Below, piece by piece: positions 18,915 to 28,021 of a DNA stretch of 64,000 bases. The notes below the pieces were generated by a model. It was not told the origin of the DNA and did not search any database. It saw only the letters and a list, made by a program, of their open reading frames with translations. The position numbers were made by a program, and so were the translations under genes. The DNA is from Methylophilaceae bacterium. GTDB taxonomy: Bacteria; Pseudomonadota; Gammaproteobacteria; Burkholderiales; Methylophilaceae. Where the stretch lies: NCBI GenBank assembly GCA_018398995.1, contig CP073759.1, positions 124,001 through 188,000 on the forward strand, in the 5' to 3' direction. Numbering within the stretch: the stretch's first letter is position 1; each line of letters opens with the position of its first letter.

Positions 18915-20290
18915 TATTGTGTCCCTATTTTTACCGCGTTTGGTATTTTTATATGAATTGCTGTGCCATTGCCGAGTTCAGCATCTACTCTAAAACTGCC
19001 TTGCAGACCCTGAACACGCTCTCTGATGCCTAATAAACCAAAATGATTGGTTTGATCTACTGCATGAATATCCATGCCTTTACCGTTATCTTTAATGATT
19101 AATTCTAGCGCATTTTCATCAGTTAACATTAAATCAATCTCTAAGATAGTAGCTTGTGCATGTTTAATCGCGTTGTTAATTGATTCTTGTACCATTCTAT
19201 ACAAATTGATATTTAAAGTTTCACCTAGCGCGTCGAGCTTGCCCGTTAAATGCAAACGCACATCCAAATGTTTGTGTTGTTCTTGCAAGGTATTCACTAA
19301 ATCTTTTAACGTCTCTGGTAACCCCAAATTATCTAAGGAACCTGGTCTTAACTGTTTAATAATATTGTGCATACCATCATAAATATGGTTTGCTGCGCCA
19401 ACAATCGTTTGCGCGCTTGCCTCAACTTCGGGTGCTTTTTCTTTCGTTTTGCTGGCAATCGCCACCGCAAATGTTTTAATTGCGGTCACATATTGCCCAA
19501 GTTCATCGTGCAACTCTCTGGCCAAACTCCGACGCTCTTCTTCAATACGCTTTTGAATCAGATGGGTCACTTGACGACTTTCTTTCAACTCATGCTCAAC
19601 AGCCAGCGATTCTGCCATTCTGTTTAAGCTATGCCCAATCTTCTCAAATTCAGGCGATTTAAAATTAGGTAAACGTGCTGTTAAATCGCCCTTTTCCAAT
19701 TGGTTAATGGTTTTTAGAATGGGCTGTAATGGTTTAAGCAAACTGCCCAGCATCCAATAAACACCCGCATTGAGCGCGATAAAAAAGCCTAACCAAATCC
19801 AAAATATCTTTTGTAATTTTGCCCAAGATTCACGAATAGTACCACTCGGGTTGGGTCTCACTTCTAACTTGCCTAGTTTACCCAAGCGAATAAATCGCAT
19901 CACTGGCTCTGCTTTGGGGTCTAATAAATGATTAAACCAATCTGGGGGTATGATATCCGAACGATATTCTGGCCTTGGCGATTGATAGATAATTTGACCA
20001 TTGTGGTCATACAAATAAATCTCGTTACTTCTAACACGCCCGAGTTGCTCTAAAAAGCGTTTCATCACACCATTAGAGTATCCAAGATCTAGATTACTAC
20101 TCGCGCTTAAAATAACGGCATCAAGCAACTGGGTTGTGACATGGGTAGCAGCTTCTACACTTTCTTGGGTAGCTGATTTGGCCGCTTTAATGAGAATAAA
20201 GCCTACCGCCAACATAAACAGTAGCATGAGCAATGTAATAATTAAGTTTAAGCGAAGTCGTAGGCTCATTGTTTCTTGTAAAAAATGCAA
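18914..20290 (-). CDS. NarX/DegS-type sensor histidine kinase
   Basis: A membrane sensor with transmembrane helices at about 12-34 and 162-183, a periplasmic segment of about 125 residues, a HAMP linker (about 184-235), a HisKA_3 dimerisation region with H261 in RRSLARELHDELGQY, and a HATPase with DNGKGMD and HFGLLGIRERV. The ATG at 20290 is used; a second ATG at residue 8 (MSLRLRLNLI) is equally plausible. Partner of the response regulator encoded by the overlapping downstream gene. The 66-base gap to divergent dhaL probably holds both promoters. The signal it senses is unknown. Confidence 0.92.
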   Translation of the reverse strand: MHFLQETMSLRLRLNLIITLLMLLFMLAVGFILIKAAKSATQESVEAATHVTTQLLDAVILSASSNLDLGYSNGVMKRFLEQLGRVRSNEIYLYDHNGQIIYQSPRPEYRSDIIPPDWFNHLLDPKAEPVMRFIRLGKLGKLEVRPNPSGTIRESWAKLQKIFWIWLGFFIALNAGVYWMLGSLLKPLQPILKTINQLEKGDLTARLPNFKSPEFEKIGHSLNRMAESLAVEHELKESRQVTHLIQKRIEEERRSLARELHDELGQYVTAIKTFAVAIASKTKEKAPEVEASAQTIVGAANHIYDGMHNIIKQLRPGSLDNLGLPETLKDLVNTLQEQHKHLDVRLHLTGKLDALGETLNINLYRMVQESINNAIKHAQATILEIDLMLTDENALELIIKDNGKGMDIHAVDQTNHFGLLGIRERVQGLQGSFRVDAELGNGTAIHIKIPNAVKIGTQ

Positions 20291-20365
20291 TCAAAAATGT
20301 TGTAATGAAAATCTAACATGTGTAGAGTTTAGCAACCAACTATCATTAGAAACATAGTGTATTTC

Positions 20366-21007
20366 ATGAGTTTACAAACTGATTTTATCTGTTCGGCCGC
20401 CTCCTCTATCTACAACGCCATTATTTCACAAAAGTCCGATATAGAGACGCTTGATCAAGCGATTGGGGATGGTGACCACTATATTAATGTCCTGCGCGGC
20501 GCCGAAACAATTGCCAATATGCAGGATGAATTGGCATCGCTCGCGCCAGATGAAGCGTTGAATAAAATTGCCATGAAACTGCTCAGTACTGTTGGTGGGG
20601 CAGCGGGCCCATTATTTGCTAGCTTATATATGGGCATGGCAAAAGTAATCAAACACAATGGCGGCAATACGACATTAGACATTGCCGTGGCTTTTGCAGG
20701 CGGTGTGCAGGAATTAATCAAACGCGGCAAAGGTAAAGTAGGCGAAAAAACCATGTTGGATGTACTGGTGCCTGTTGCACATACGTTTATTTTTAGCACA
20801 ATTGAGCACAAAAGCACCCAGGAAATTTGTATTGATATTCAAGCCGCAGCAGACAAAGGTTTAGCTTCAACACGCGATTTAGTCGCAACAAGAGGTCGCG
20901 CTGCTGGCTTGGGCGAACGCACCATTGGGCACCTAGATGCAGGGGCAAAAAGTTGCCAAGTCATGATAAATGAAGTGTGTAATTTAGTATTAAAAACAAA
21001 TCATTAA
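20366..21007 (+). CDS. dhaL: Dihydroxyacetone kinase ADP-binding subunit DhaL
   Basis: DhaL binds the nucleotide and magnesium in dihydroxyacetone kinase. The Mg ligands are D30, D35 and D37 in LDQAIGDGDHYINVLRG; LLSTVGGAAGPLFASLYMGMAK and GRAAGLGERTIGHLDAGAKS are the phosphate-binding and closing motifs. The frame begins at GTG 20357, but the ATG at 20366 places the three aspartates at the same numbers as in E. coli DhaL and is preferred. dhaK follows 27 bases later. No dhaM (PTS phosphodonor) is in the window, so the phosphoryl source is open. Confidence 0.92.
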   Translation: MSLQTDFICSAASSIYNAIISQKSDIETLDQAIGDGDHYINVLRGAETIANMQDELASLAPDEALNKIAMKLLSTVGGAAGPLFASLYMGMAKVIKHNGGNTTLDIAVAFAGGVQELIKRGKGKVGEKTMLDVLVPVAHTFIFSTIEHKSTQEICIDIQAAADKGLASTRDLVATRGRAAGLGERTIGHLDAGAKSCQVMINEVCNLVLKTNH

Positions 21008-21034
21008 TTAAATTGATTAAAGTATATTATTAAT

Positions 21035-22039
21035 ATGAAAAAATTTGTCAATCAAGTCGATAACATGCTTGCTGAGAGCTTATCTGGTTTTGCAAAAGCC
21101 CATACTGATTTGGTATCACTACACTTGGCGCCCAATTATCTAACACGCAAAACGAAAGCAAATAATAAGGTGGCCATTATTTCCGGCGGTGGCGCAGGTC
21201 ACGAACCATTACATGCCGGCTTTATTGGTAAAGGCATGCTAGACGCCGCTTGCCCCGGCCAAGTATTTACTTCACCGACCCCCGATCAAATGATCGCAGC
21301 CGCCGAGGCGGTGCATGCCGATAAGGGCGTGTTGTTTATTGTCAAAAATTATGCGGGTGATGTGATGAACTTTGAAATGGCGGCAGAAATGCTTCCCTTC
21401 GAAAACGCAACCGTACTGACGAGCGATGATTGCGCCGTGATTAATAGCACCTATACCGAGGGAAGGCGCGGTGTGGCTGGAACCGTTATCGTCGAAAAAT
21501 GTGTGGGAAGCCTAGCGGAAACGGGCGCAGATTTACAAACCTGCAAAGCATTTGGCGATAAAATTAATGCACAAACAGCCAGTATCGGCGTTGCCTTAAC
21601 AAGCTGCACCTTACCAGCGGCTGGTAAACCTACGTTTGCAATCAATGAATCAGAAATAGAAATGGGCGTTGGTATTCATGGTGAGCCAGGTCGCAGACGC
21701 GAAACCATGCGTGAGGCAGATGCGATAATTAACGATATGATTGATGCCATTTTGGCGGATTTGCAATCGAGAAAAATAAGTTATAAAAAAGGTGCTGAAA
21801 TTTTACTGTTAATCAATGGTCTAGGTGCAACGCCATTAATGGAGCTCTATTTACTGTATAACACAGCCGAAAAACGACTCAATGATCATGGGCTTAAAAT
21901 TGAGCGTTCATTAGTTGGCAATTACACAACGGCCATCGATATGGCCGGGGCATCCATTACCGTTTGCGTGCTAGATGATGAAATCAAACAACACTGGGAC
22001 AGCCCTGTACATACTGCAGCATTAAGATGGAGCGTTTAG
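21035..22039 (+). CDS. dhaK: Dihydroxyacetone kinase substrate-binding subunit DhaK
   Basis: DhaK binds dihydroxyacetone covalently through a histidine hemiaminal. That histidine is H215 in GVGIHGEPGRRRE, and the substrate loop is SGGGAGHEPLHAGFIGKGMLD (about 50-70). At 334 residues it is the length of a free DhaK, not of the fused ATP-dependent kinases. It follows dhaL. In methylotrophs dihydroxyacetone phosphorylation links C1-derived triose to central metabolism; that role here is inference. Its last 18 bases overlap the convergent glnE. Confidence 0.94.
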   Translation: MKKFVNQVDNMLAESLSGFAKAHTDLVSLHLAPNYLTRKTKANNKVAIISGGGAGHEPLHAGFIGKGMLDAACPGQVFTSPTPDQMIAAAEAVHADKGVLFIVKNYAGDVMNFEMAAEMLPFENATVLTSDDCAVINSTYTEGRRGVAGTVIVEKCVGSLAETGADLQTCKAFGDKINAQTASIGVALTSCTLPAAGKPTFAINESEIEMGVGIHGEPGRRRETMREADAIINDMIDAILADLQSRKISYKKGAEILLLINGLGATPLMELYLLYNTAEKRLNDHGLKIERSLVGNYTTAIDMAGASITVCVLDDEIKQHWDSPVHTAALRWSV

Positions 22040-24781
22040 AGTAAATACACTGTTCCAAAGCATTTTCACTGCTTCAGCGTGCGCTTGCACGTGTTGATAT
22101 TGTACTTTGGCTTGCATATCACCTTGTAGACGAGAAGCATGTTGCAAACGGCGATAATCGCGATAAGCATCGCTCACTTTTTGCGCTAAACCAGCGTCAA
22201 TAATTCCCAGTTCTGCAAGTTGATTGAGTAAAGCAATATTGCCTAAGTTTTGTGTTAACACCGCATGCTCTGCAGCATGCGCCAGCACTAAATATTGCAC
22301 AATAAACTCAACATCAATAATGCCGCCTACACTCTGTTTCAAGTCGAATAAATCGGCATTATGATGTTGTGCCAACCGCATTTTTTCTCGCATGGCTACC
22401 ACATCGGCACTTAATTTATTCGGGTCGCGTGTTTGTTGAATAATGGCTTGACGAATATGGGAAAATGCTTGGCCAATCTGCGGGTCGCCGGCAACAAAAC
22501 GTGCTCTAGTGAGCGCCTGATGTTCCCAAACCCATGCGCGTTTTTGTTGATACGCTTCAAAAGCATGGATAGAACTGACCAATAAACCACTGTTGCCATC
22601 GGGTCTTAATTGCAAATCAATTTCATATAAGATACCCGCAGCCGTTAAACTATTAAACCAATTATTAATGCGCTGTGCAAAACGTGCATAAATACCGCCT
22701 ACATCTGGCGCAGCGTCATCATATAAAAAAATGACATCTAAATCAGAGGCATAACCCAACTCTTTGCCGCCCAACTTGCCGTAACCAATCACCGCAAACT
22801 TCGGTATATCAATGTGTTTATATTTAAACGATTTCCAAATAGTCGGAATAGTTACGTCAACAATCAGGTCGGCTAAAGCACTCAAATAATCTGATAAGGT
22901 TTCTAATGACAACTGTCCTGCAATATCCTGCGCGGCAAACCGAAAAACAGTCGCATGCTGAAAGCGACGCATGGCATCCATTTGCTGCTCAGTATCGCCG
23001 TCAGAAGCCGCCATCAAATGCATTAATTCAGTTCGCAAAGCAGTAAAATCGGGTGCTGCATACAACGTCGCCTCGTCTAAAAGCTCATCTAAGACAATGG
23101 GATGCTGAATCAAATATTGCGCACACCAGGCACTCGCGCCGCACAAACGCACCACCAGCGCCAACGCGCCAGGAAACTCGGCCATTAGCGCCAAATAACT
23201 GGCGCGGCGACAAACAGCATCAATTAAATCGATACTACGCATTAACGCTATATCCGCATTTACATCTTGGCTAGCGGTTGTGATTAATATTGGCAACAAT
23301 TGGTTAACCCGTTGCCGACTCAATTCGGGCAGTTGTTTGTATTTATGGCCTTGATGTAAATGCTGAATTTGCTTAAATAGATCTTGCGGTTTTGTAAAAC
23401 CTAACTGCGCTAAAGCGGCAATACTCTCATCCTCGCTTAATTGTGCTTCCCATACTTTCTGCGCCATCATAACGGCTTTATCTGCCTCGCCAGTTGGCTC
23501 AGCACTGACCATACTAAAGGTTTGATCAAACTGAATCTGCACAGCGTCACGGTGTTGATTTAACACCACCAAAAAAGCATCCCAGCTTACAAAACCCATT
23601 GCGTTGGCTATGCGTAGCTGTGCTTCTGCTTGTTTAGGCAAATCTTGCGTTTGAGCGTCTTCCACATACATCAAACGATGTTCTAAATTGCGTAAAAAAA
23701 CGTAAGCATGACACAAAGCATCCACTATTTCGGGTGGTAATAGTTGCTTATCTTTTAATAAAGCCAACACTTGCAAGGTCGGTCGAATTTGCAAACTTGT
23801 CTCTTGCCCACCGCGAATCAATTGGAACACTTGCGCGATAAATTCAATTTCACGGATACCGCCTCGACCCAGCTTAATATTATCTTTGCCACCAGTCACT
23901 TGGGCACTACGCACATTAACTTCACGTTGAATTTGCACTTTTAAATCACGCATACTGGCAAGCGCGCCATAGTCTAAATATTTACGATAAATAAATGGTT
24001 TAAGCAAAGTGGTAACCGTCTCGCCACCCGTTATTTCACGGCCTTTAATCCACGCATAACGCTCCCACTCACGCCCATTGTTTTGATAATAGTTTTCTAA
24101 GGCATCTAAGTTAGAAACCAACACACCTTCATTGCCAAAAGGACGTAAACGCATATCCACGCGAAACACAAAACCATCTTCTGTTGCATCATCCAATACC
24201 GCAATAAACTGTTTGCCTAATTTGACAAAAAAATCATGATTACTAATGCTATTTTCACCATTTGTTTTACCCTCTTGTGCATAAGCAAAAATCAAATCAA
24301 TATCGGAAGACACATTTAACTCTGCACCGCCCAACTTACCCATGCCAATCACAACCAAGGTCTGCAAGCTACCATCGCTGCCAATTGGTTGACCATAGAT
24401 TGCGCTGAGCCATTGGTGTAAATGTGTAACCGTTAGCTGAATCGCAAAGTCAGCAAAATTGCTGATGGTTGTAACAACCTCATGAAAATCGGCCAATCCA
24501 TTTAAATCACGCAAAATAATGCGTGCCAACACCCGCTTTCTTAAAAATCTTAAGGTTTTTTTTAAGCTTTTTTCATCCTTTATTTCATGGCGATCAACAA
24601 AATCTTGCATTTCCGCTATTTGATAAGAAACGTCATGATTCTCTAGCAAATCTACTAGCAATGCATGGTCTTTAGATAAAAGCCTTGTTAAAAATGGACT
24701 GCAGCGCTCAATCTGCTCTAAATAAGTTTTCTGCAAAGTGCTAATTGTGGCGCCATTGGCTGATGTTAGTGGTATTGACAT
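22022..24781 (-). CDS. glnE: Glutamine synthetase adenylyltransferase/deadenylase
   Basis: GlnE adds and removes AMP on glutamine synthetase in response to PII and glutamine. Both nucleotidyltransferase domains are seen: GMGKLGGAELNVSSDIDLIF in the first and GYGKLGGKELGYASDLDVIF in the second, each with the G-S-D-x-D-like metal site. At 919 residues it is full length. It is divergent from acs, separated by 78 AT-rich bases, and overlaps the dhaK stop by 18 bases tail to tail. Confidence 0.96.
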   Translation of the reverse strand: MSIPLTSANGATISTLQKTYLEQIERCSPFLTRLLSKDHALLVDLLENHDVSYQIAEMQDFVDRHEIKDEKSLKKTLRFLRKRVLARIILRDLNGLADFHEVVTTISNFADFAIQLTVTHLHQWLSAIYGQPIGSDGSLQTLVVIGMGKLGGAELNVSSDIDLIFAYAQEGKTNGENSISNHDFFVKLGKQFIAVLDDATEDGFVFRVDMRLRPFGNEGVLVSNLDALENYYQNNGREWERYAWIKGREITGGETVTTLLKPFIYRKYLDYGALASMRDLKVQIQREVNVRSAQVTGGKDNIKLGRGGIREIEFIAQVFQLIRGGQETSLQIRPTLQVLALLKDKQLLPPEIVDALCHAYVFLRNLEHRLMYVEDAQTQDLPKQAEAQLRIANAMGFVSWDAFLVVLNQHRDAVQIQFDQTFSMVSAEPTGEADKAVMMAQKVWEAQLSEDESIAALAQLGFTKPQDLFKQIQHLHQGHKYKQLPELSRQRVNQLLPILITTASQDVNADIALMRSIDLIDAVCRRASYLALMAEFPGALALVVRLCGASAWCAQYLIQHPIVLDELLDEATLYAAPDFTALRTELMHLMAASDGDTEQQMDAMRRFQHATVFRFAAQDIAGQLSLETLSDYLSALADLIVDVTIPTIWKSFKYKHIDIPKFAVIGYGKLGGKELGYASDLDVIFLYDDAAPDVGGIYARFAQRINNWFNSLTAAGILYEIDLQLRPDGNSGLLVSSIHAFEAYQQKRAWVWEHQALTRARFVAGDPQIGQAFSHIRQAIIQQTRDPNKLSADVVAMREKMRLAQHHNADLFDLKQSVGGIIDVEFIVQYLVLAHAAEHAVLTQNLGNIALLNQLAELGIIDAGLAQKVSDAYRDYRRLQHASRLQGDMQAKVQYQHVQAHAEAVKMLWNSVFTLNAPS

Positions 24782-24859
24782 ACTGTTTTTGGGGTAATAT
24801 CTTAGATAATAATTAATTAAAAAAATATAAATACATCATTTAGTTTAGGGGAGTTTAGC

Positions 24860-26836
24860 ATGTCCATTGAGTCAGTAATGCACGAAAATCGCATCTTTGA
24901 GCCTACAGAAGCGTTTAAACAACAGGCTGCTGTCGGCAGTATGCAAGCCTATCAAGCGCTATGCAAAGAAGCAGAAAATGATTATGAAGGCTTTTGGGCA
25001 AAGCTAGCACGCGAGTTATTGGTTTGGCACAAACCATTTACCAAAACACTCAATGAAGAAAATGCACCCTTTTATAAATGGTTTGAAGATGGCGAACTCA
25101 ACGTTTCTGCCAACTGCCTAGATAAACATTTAGCCACTATTCCAAACAAAACCGCCATTATTTTTGAAGCCGATAATGGCGATGTTAAAACCGTTACCTA
25201 TCAACAGCTTTATCACCAAGTGTGTCAATTTGCCAATGGCTTAAAAACGCTGAATCTGACCGTTGGCGACCGCGTTATTATTTACTTGCCGATGGGTATA
25301 GAAGCCGTTGTAGCCATGCAAGCGTGCGCACGTTTGGGTCTCATCCATTCTGTGGTATTTGGTGGCTTTTCCGCCAAAAGTTTAAATGAGCGCATTATTG
25401 ATGCAGGCGCCTCTGCGGTGATTACCGCCGATGGTCAATACCGAGGCGGCAAAACATTACCCCTTAAATCAGCGGTCGATGAAGGCATTGCCATGGGTGG
25501 TTGTGATACCGTCAAAAACGTTATCGTATTTAAAAAAACAGGAATGGATATTACTTGGAATGCAATTGATCAATGGTGGGATGATTTAATTGCAGATCAA
25601 AGTGATGAATGCGCACCGGTCATGGTAAATGCAGAACACCCATTATTTATTCTGTATACGTCAGGCTCCACAGGCCAACCAAAAGGCGTTCAACATAGTT
25701 CGGCAGGTTATTTATTACATGCCATGAACACCACACGCTGGACATTTGACTTAAAAGCAGACGATGTATATTGGTGTACGGCAGATGTAGGCTGGATTAC
25801 AGGCCATACCTATGTTACTTATGGTCCATTAGCTTTAGGCGCAACGCAAATTGTGTTTGAAGGTATTCCTACTTATCCAAACGCTGGCCGCTTTTGGCAA
25901 ATGATAGAAAAACACAAAGTGTCTATTTTTTATACTGCTCCAACGGCGATTCGCTCTCTAATTAAAGCTGGCGAAACCAATCCAGACACCCATCCAAAAC
26001 AATTTGATTTATCCAGCTTAAGACTATTAGGTACAGTTGGCGAACCAATCAATCCAGAAGCATGGATGTGGTATTACAACGAAGTAGGCGGTAGCAAATG
26101 TCCTATCGTTGATACCTTTTGGCAAACGGAAACAGGCGGCCATGTCATCACACCATTACCAGGCGCCACCGCATTAGTACCAGGCTCATGCACACTGCCC
26201 TTCCCTGGCATTGATATTGATGTAGTAGACGAAACAGGCCACCACTTACCCTGGGGTGAAGGCGGCTTATTGGTCATCAAAAAGCCTTGGCCTTCCATGA
26301 TACGCACCATTTATAACGATCCAGAACGCTTTAAAACCAGTTATTTCCCAGCGGAACTCGGCGGCAAACTGTATTTAGCCGGCGATGGCGCCATTCGCGA
26401 TAAAGCAACTGGCAACTTCACCATTATGGGTCGCATTGATGACGTACTGAATGTATCAGGTCACCGCCTTGGCACCATGGAAATTGAATCTGCTTTGGTG
26501 GCGCACGATTTAGTCGCAGAAGCGGCCGTTGTTGGCAAACCTGATGATATTAAAGGTGAATCTATCGTGGCCTATGTAGTGCTAAAAGGCGAACGCGAAA
26601 CAGGTGAAAAAGCCAAAGCCATTGTGAATGAACTGCGCAACTGGGTTGGCAAAGAAATCGGCCCAATCGCCAAACCAAGTGAAATTCGCTTTGGTGACAA
26701 CCTACCCAAAACCCGCAGCGGCAAAATCATGCGCCGCTTGTTAAGAAGCTTGGCCAAAGGGGAAGAAATTACTTCTGATATTTCTACGTTAGAGAATCCT
26801 GCGATTTTGGAACAGTTGAAAGAGGTAATCAGTTAA
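24860..26836 (+). CDS. acs: Acetyl-CoA synthetase
   Basis: Acs activates acetate to acetyl-CoA through acetyl-AMP. The adenylation P-loop is [16 protein letters not shown], the Acs-type WxxDxGWITGH motif appears as [15 protein letters not shown], and [20 protein letters not shown] and [14 protein letters not shown] (acetylatable lysine) are present. At 658 residues it is full length. A GGGGAG box lies eight bases before the ATG at 24860. An AT-rich inverted repeat at 26933-26971 probably ends its transcript. Directly after that lies the orphan integron cassette. Confidence 0.97.
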   Translation: MSIESVMHENRIFEPTEAFKQQAAVGSMQAYQALCKEAENDYEGFWAKLARELLVWHKPFTKTLNEENAPFYKWFEDGELNVSANCLDKHLATIPNKTAIIFEADNGDVKTVTYQQLYHQVCQFANGLKTLNLTVGDRVIIYLPMGIEAVVAMQACARLGLIHSVVFGGFSAKSLNERIIDAGASAVITADGQYRGGKTLPLKSAVDEGIAMGGCDTVKNVIVFKKTGMDITWNAIDQWWDDLIADQSDECAPVMVNAEHPLFILYTSGSTGQPKGVQHSSAGYLLHAMNTTRWTFDLKADDVYWCTADVGWITGHTYVTYGPLALGATQIVFEGIPTYPNAGRFWQMIEKHKVSIFYTAPTAIRSLIKAGETNPDTHPKQFDLSSLRLLGTVGEPINPEAWMWYYNEVGGSKCPIVDTFWQTETGGHVITPLPGATALVPGSCTLPFPGIDIDVVDETGHHLPWGEGGLLVIKKPWPSMIRTIYNDPERFKTSYFPAELGGKLYLAGDGAIRDKATGNFTIMGRIDDVLNVSGHRLGTMEIESALVAHDLVAEAAVVGKPDDIKGESIVAYVVLKGERETGEKAKAIVNELRNWVGKEIGPIAKPSEIRFGDNLPKTRSGKIMRRLLRSLAKGEEITSDISTLENPAILEQLKEVIS

Positions 26837-26932
26837 CAGGTGTATTTTATTTCAAATCCCCGTGATATAAGTGTATGCAAAATTAATAACTGATTCATTA
26901 TATGATGACTATAAAATATTTCGATAAATTAG

Positions 26933-26971
26933 ACACCTTACCTCCTAAAATTTTAGAGACGGGTTTGGTGT
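26933..26971 (+). terminator. Inverted repeat downstream of acs, possible terminator
   Basis: Outer arms ACACC and GGTGT enclose the perfect inner palindrome CTAAAATTTTAG; the right side runs into TTTATTTTAC. The stem is interrupted between the two arm pairs, so strength is uncertain. It ends ten bases before the left edge of the cassette. Confidence 0.45.
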
Positions 26972-26981
26972 TTATTTTACG

Positions 26982-27689
26982 TTAACCATCAAGGAAATAT
27001 ATTGTATAGCACCGTAGACTTTAAAGAGCATCTTAAGAAACAATTAGGTTTTCTTGATCGCTCATGCCAATCATATGATGCTGGCTTCACAGATGAGGCG
27101 GTTCGCATAGCAACAGTTATTCGAGTCCTAATTCATCAAACACGTGAATCCACATCGCTTCTAGAACACTTAAATGCCACAACAATAAATTTTCTATCAA
27201 CAACATTTGAACCTTCGGCGCAAACAGTTTCTTTTGTGGGTATGGGAATGATGCGCGTTGGAGGGGGAGAAAGTGAGTACTTTCCACAGTTAGGTGAAGG
27301 CCCTATAAACGAATTCATTCCCTTTAGTAAGTGGTGGAATCAGGTTGTTATGGTTCTTGATGCCAAGCATAGAATAACAAGAAAAAACATTGTCCTAGCT
27401 GCGGCAAACAAAGATGGGGGAGCTCATGTGGATAAAAAGTTAACGGCAGAATATGTCGCCTTAGCCGCCGCAGGAGCAGTCGGAACGTTTATATATGAAA
27501 GCCAAGGTCAGCGTGACGAGACAGAGATAGAAGGGGCTCATTTAGTTTCTCTGAGGCAAATGGGTTACGAACTGCTTCACTCACCCATGTTGGTTGCATT
27601 GTGCAATGGCTAACAAGGCAAGTTCACACGGACGGCAAAAAGTGCCGCTCGTTCCTCGCTATGGTTTTCGCCTCCGGTGAATTGCGGCG
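26982..27689 (+). mobile_element. Orphan integron-type gene cassette (single ORF plus attC)
   Basis: A 708-base unit bounded on the left by a core site GTTAACC (G at 26981) and on the right by GTTATTC (G at 27689), each close to the integron consensus GTTRRRY. It holds one short gene starting 20 bases inside the left edge and ending within a clear attC fold, which is how integron cassettes are built. No integrase gene and no second attC is in the window. It may have been delivered by an integrase elsewhere, into a secondary site behind acs. Confidence 0.75.
27002..27613 (+). CDS. Cassette-encoded protein of unknown function
   Basis: A 203-residue cytosolic protein starting at TTG (27002) with AAGGAA six bases upstream; no better ATG exists until well inside. 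The N-terminus FKEHLKKQLGFLDRSCQSYD, then EAVRIATVIRVLIHQTRESTSLL, resembles from memory a family of roughly 200-residue proteins scattered on genomic islands and cassettes. No catalytic motif, signal peptide or membrane segment is apparent. The stop codon TAA lies inside the left arm of attC, a common cassette feature. The gene is the only one in the cassette and is in acs orientation. I cannot assign a function. Confidence 0.75.
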   Translation: MYSTVDFKEHLKKQLGFLDRSCQSYDAGFTDEAVRIATVIRVLIHQTRESTSLLEHLNATTINFLSTTFEPSAQTVSFVGMGMMRVGGGESEYFPQLGEGPINEFIPFSKWWNQVVMVLDAKHRITRKNIVLAAANKDGGAHVDKKLTAEYVALAAAGAVGTFIYESQGQRDETEIEGAHLVSLRQMGYELLHSPMLVALCNG

Positions 27690-27695
27690 TTATTC
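27608..27695 (+). repeat. attC recombination site
   Basis: The left arm (27611-27636) begins TAACAAGGCAAGTTCAC and the right arm ends GTGAATTGCGGCGTTATTC. The left arm pairs with the reverse complement of the right, leaving extrahelical G (27622) and A (27628) on one strand as in true attC sites. The inner part CGGCAAAAAGTGCCG can also pair. The outer boxes read GGCTAAC (one mismatch to RYYYAAC) and GTTATTC. Orientation matches a cassette whose gene lies upstream. Confidence 0.8.
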
Positions 27696-27710
27696 ATCAA
27701 AAGCCTGTGT

Positions 27711-27824
27711 AGGGTGATTCTGCCCACGCGTTAAACCCCGTAAGGCGTACCCGCTTGCGGGACGCCGTATGTGTTGGGTTTAATCTCAATAGTTGCAACG
27801 CGTGGATAATTAGTTACTCACCCT
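27711..27824. repeat. 114-base nested palindrome (REP/MITE-like)
   Basis: Four pairs of arms nest: AGGGTGA (27711) with TCACCCT (27818); CCACGCGTT (27724) with AACGCGTGG (27797); TTAAACCC (27731) with GGGTTTAA (27776); and a central hairpin GGCGTACCCGC with GCGGGACGCC (27744-27766). All arms match exactly apart from one bulged base. Such nesting is typical of REP-derived or miniature mobile elements. No target duplication was recognised. Confidence 0.75.
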
Positions 27825-27930
27825 ATCTAACTGGATCACCACGCTGCGCTCGCGATAACGGGTTGGCTAATATTGTAGGGTCACTATACTTTGATGAAGC
27901 GCTTGCCTGAAAAGCGAATAATCAACAACT

Positions 27931-27964
27931 GTCTTTGCGAGGAACAAGGTGACGAAGCAATCTA
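27931..27964. repeat. Intergenic repeat of the TTGCGAGG...GAAGCAATC type
   Basis: GTCTTTGCGAGGAACAAGGT followed by GACGAAGCAATCT matches a short motif found between genes in many proteobacteria. Only this copy was seen in the window. Confidence 0.55.
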
Positions 27965-28021
27965 AGCTAGTTTAAGCATGCTTCTGAATGGTGATTAAAA
28001 GGTAAAATAGGTTTTTATTTA

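Larger units (their letters stand above)
27696..28021. other. Non-coding stretch with repeats between cassette and cupin gene
   Basis: These 326 bases hold no convincing gene. They contain a 114-base nested palindrome (27711-27824), a second short copy of its end motif TGTAGGGT at 27875, and a degenerate intergenic repeat of the type TTTGCGAGG...GACGAAGCAATCT (27931-27964). The last 50 bases are AT-rich and probably carry the promoter of the cupin gene. Confidence 0.7.

Noticed and set aside
27696-28021. A second attC site after the cassette
   Set aside because: The palindromes here lack TAAC/GTTA outer boxes and the extrahelical-base pattern, and fit a REP-like element better.
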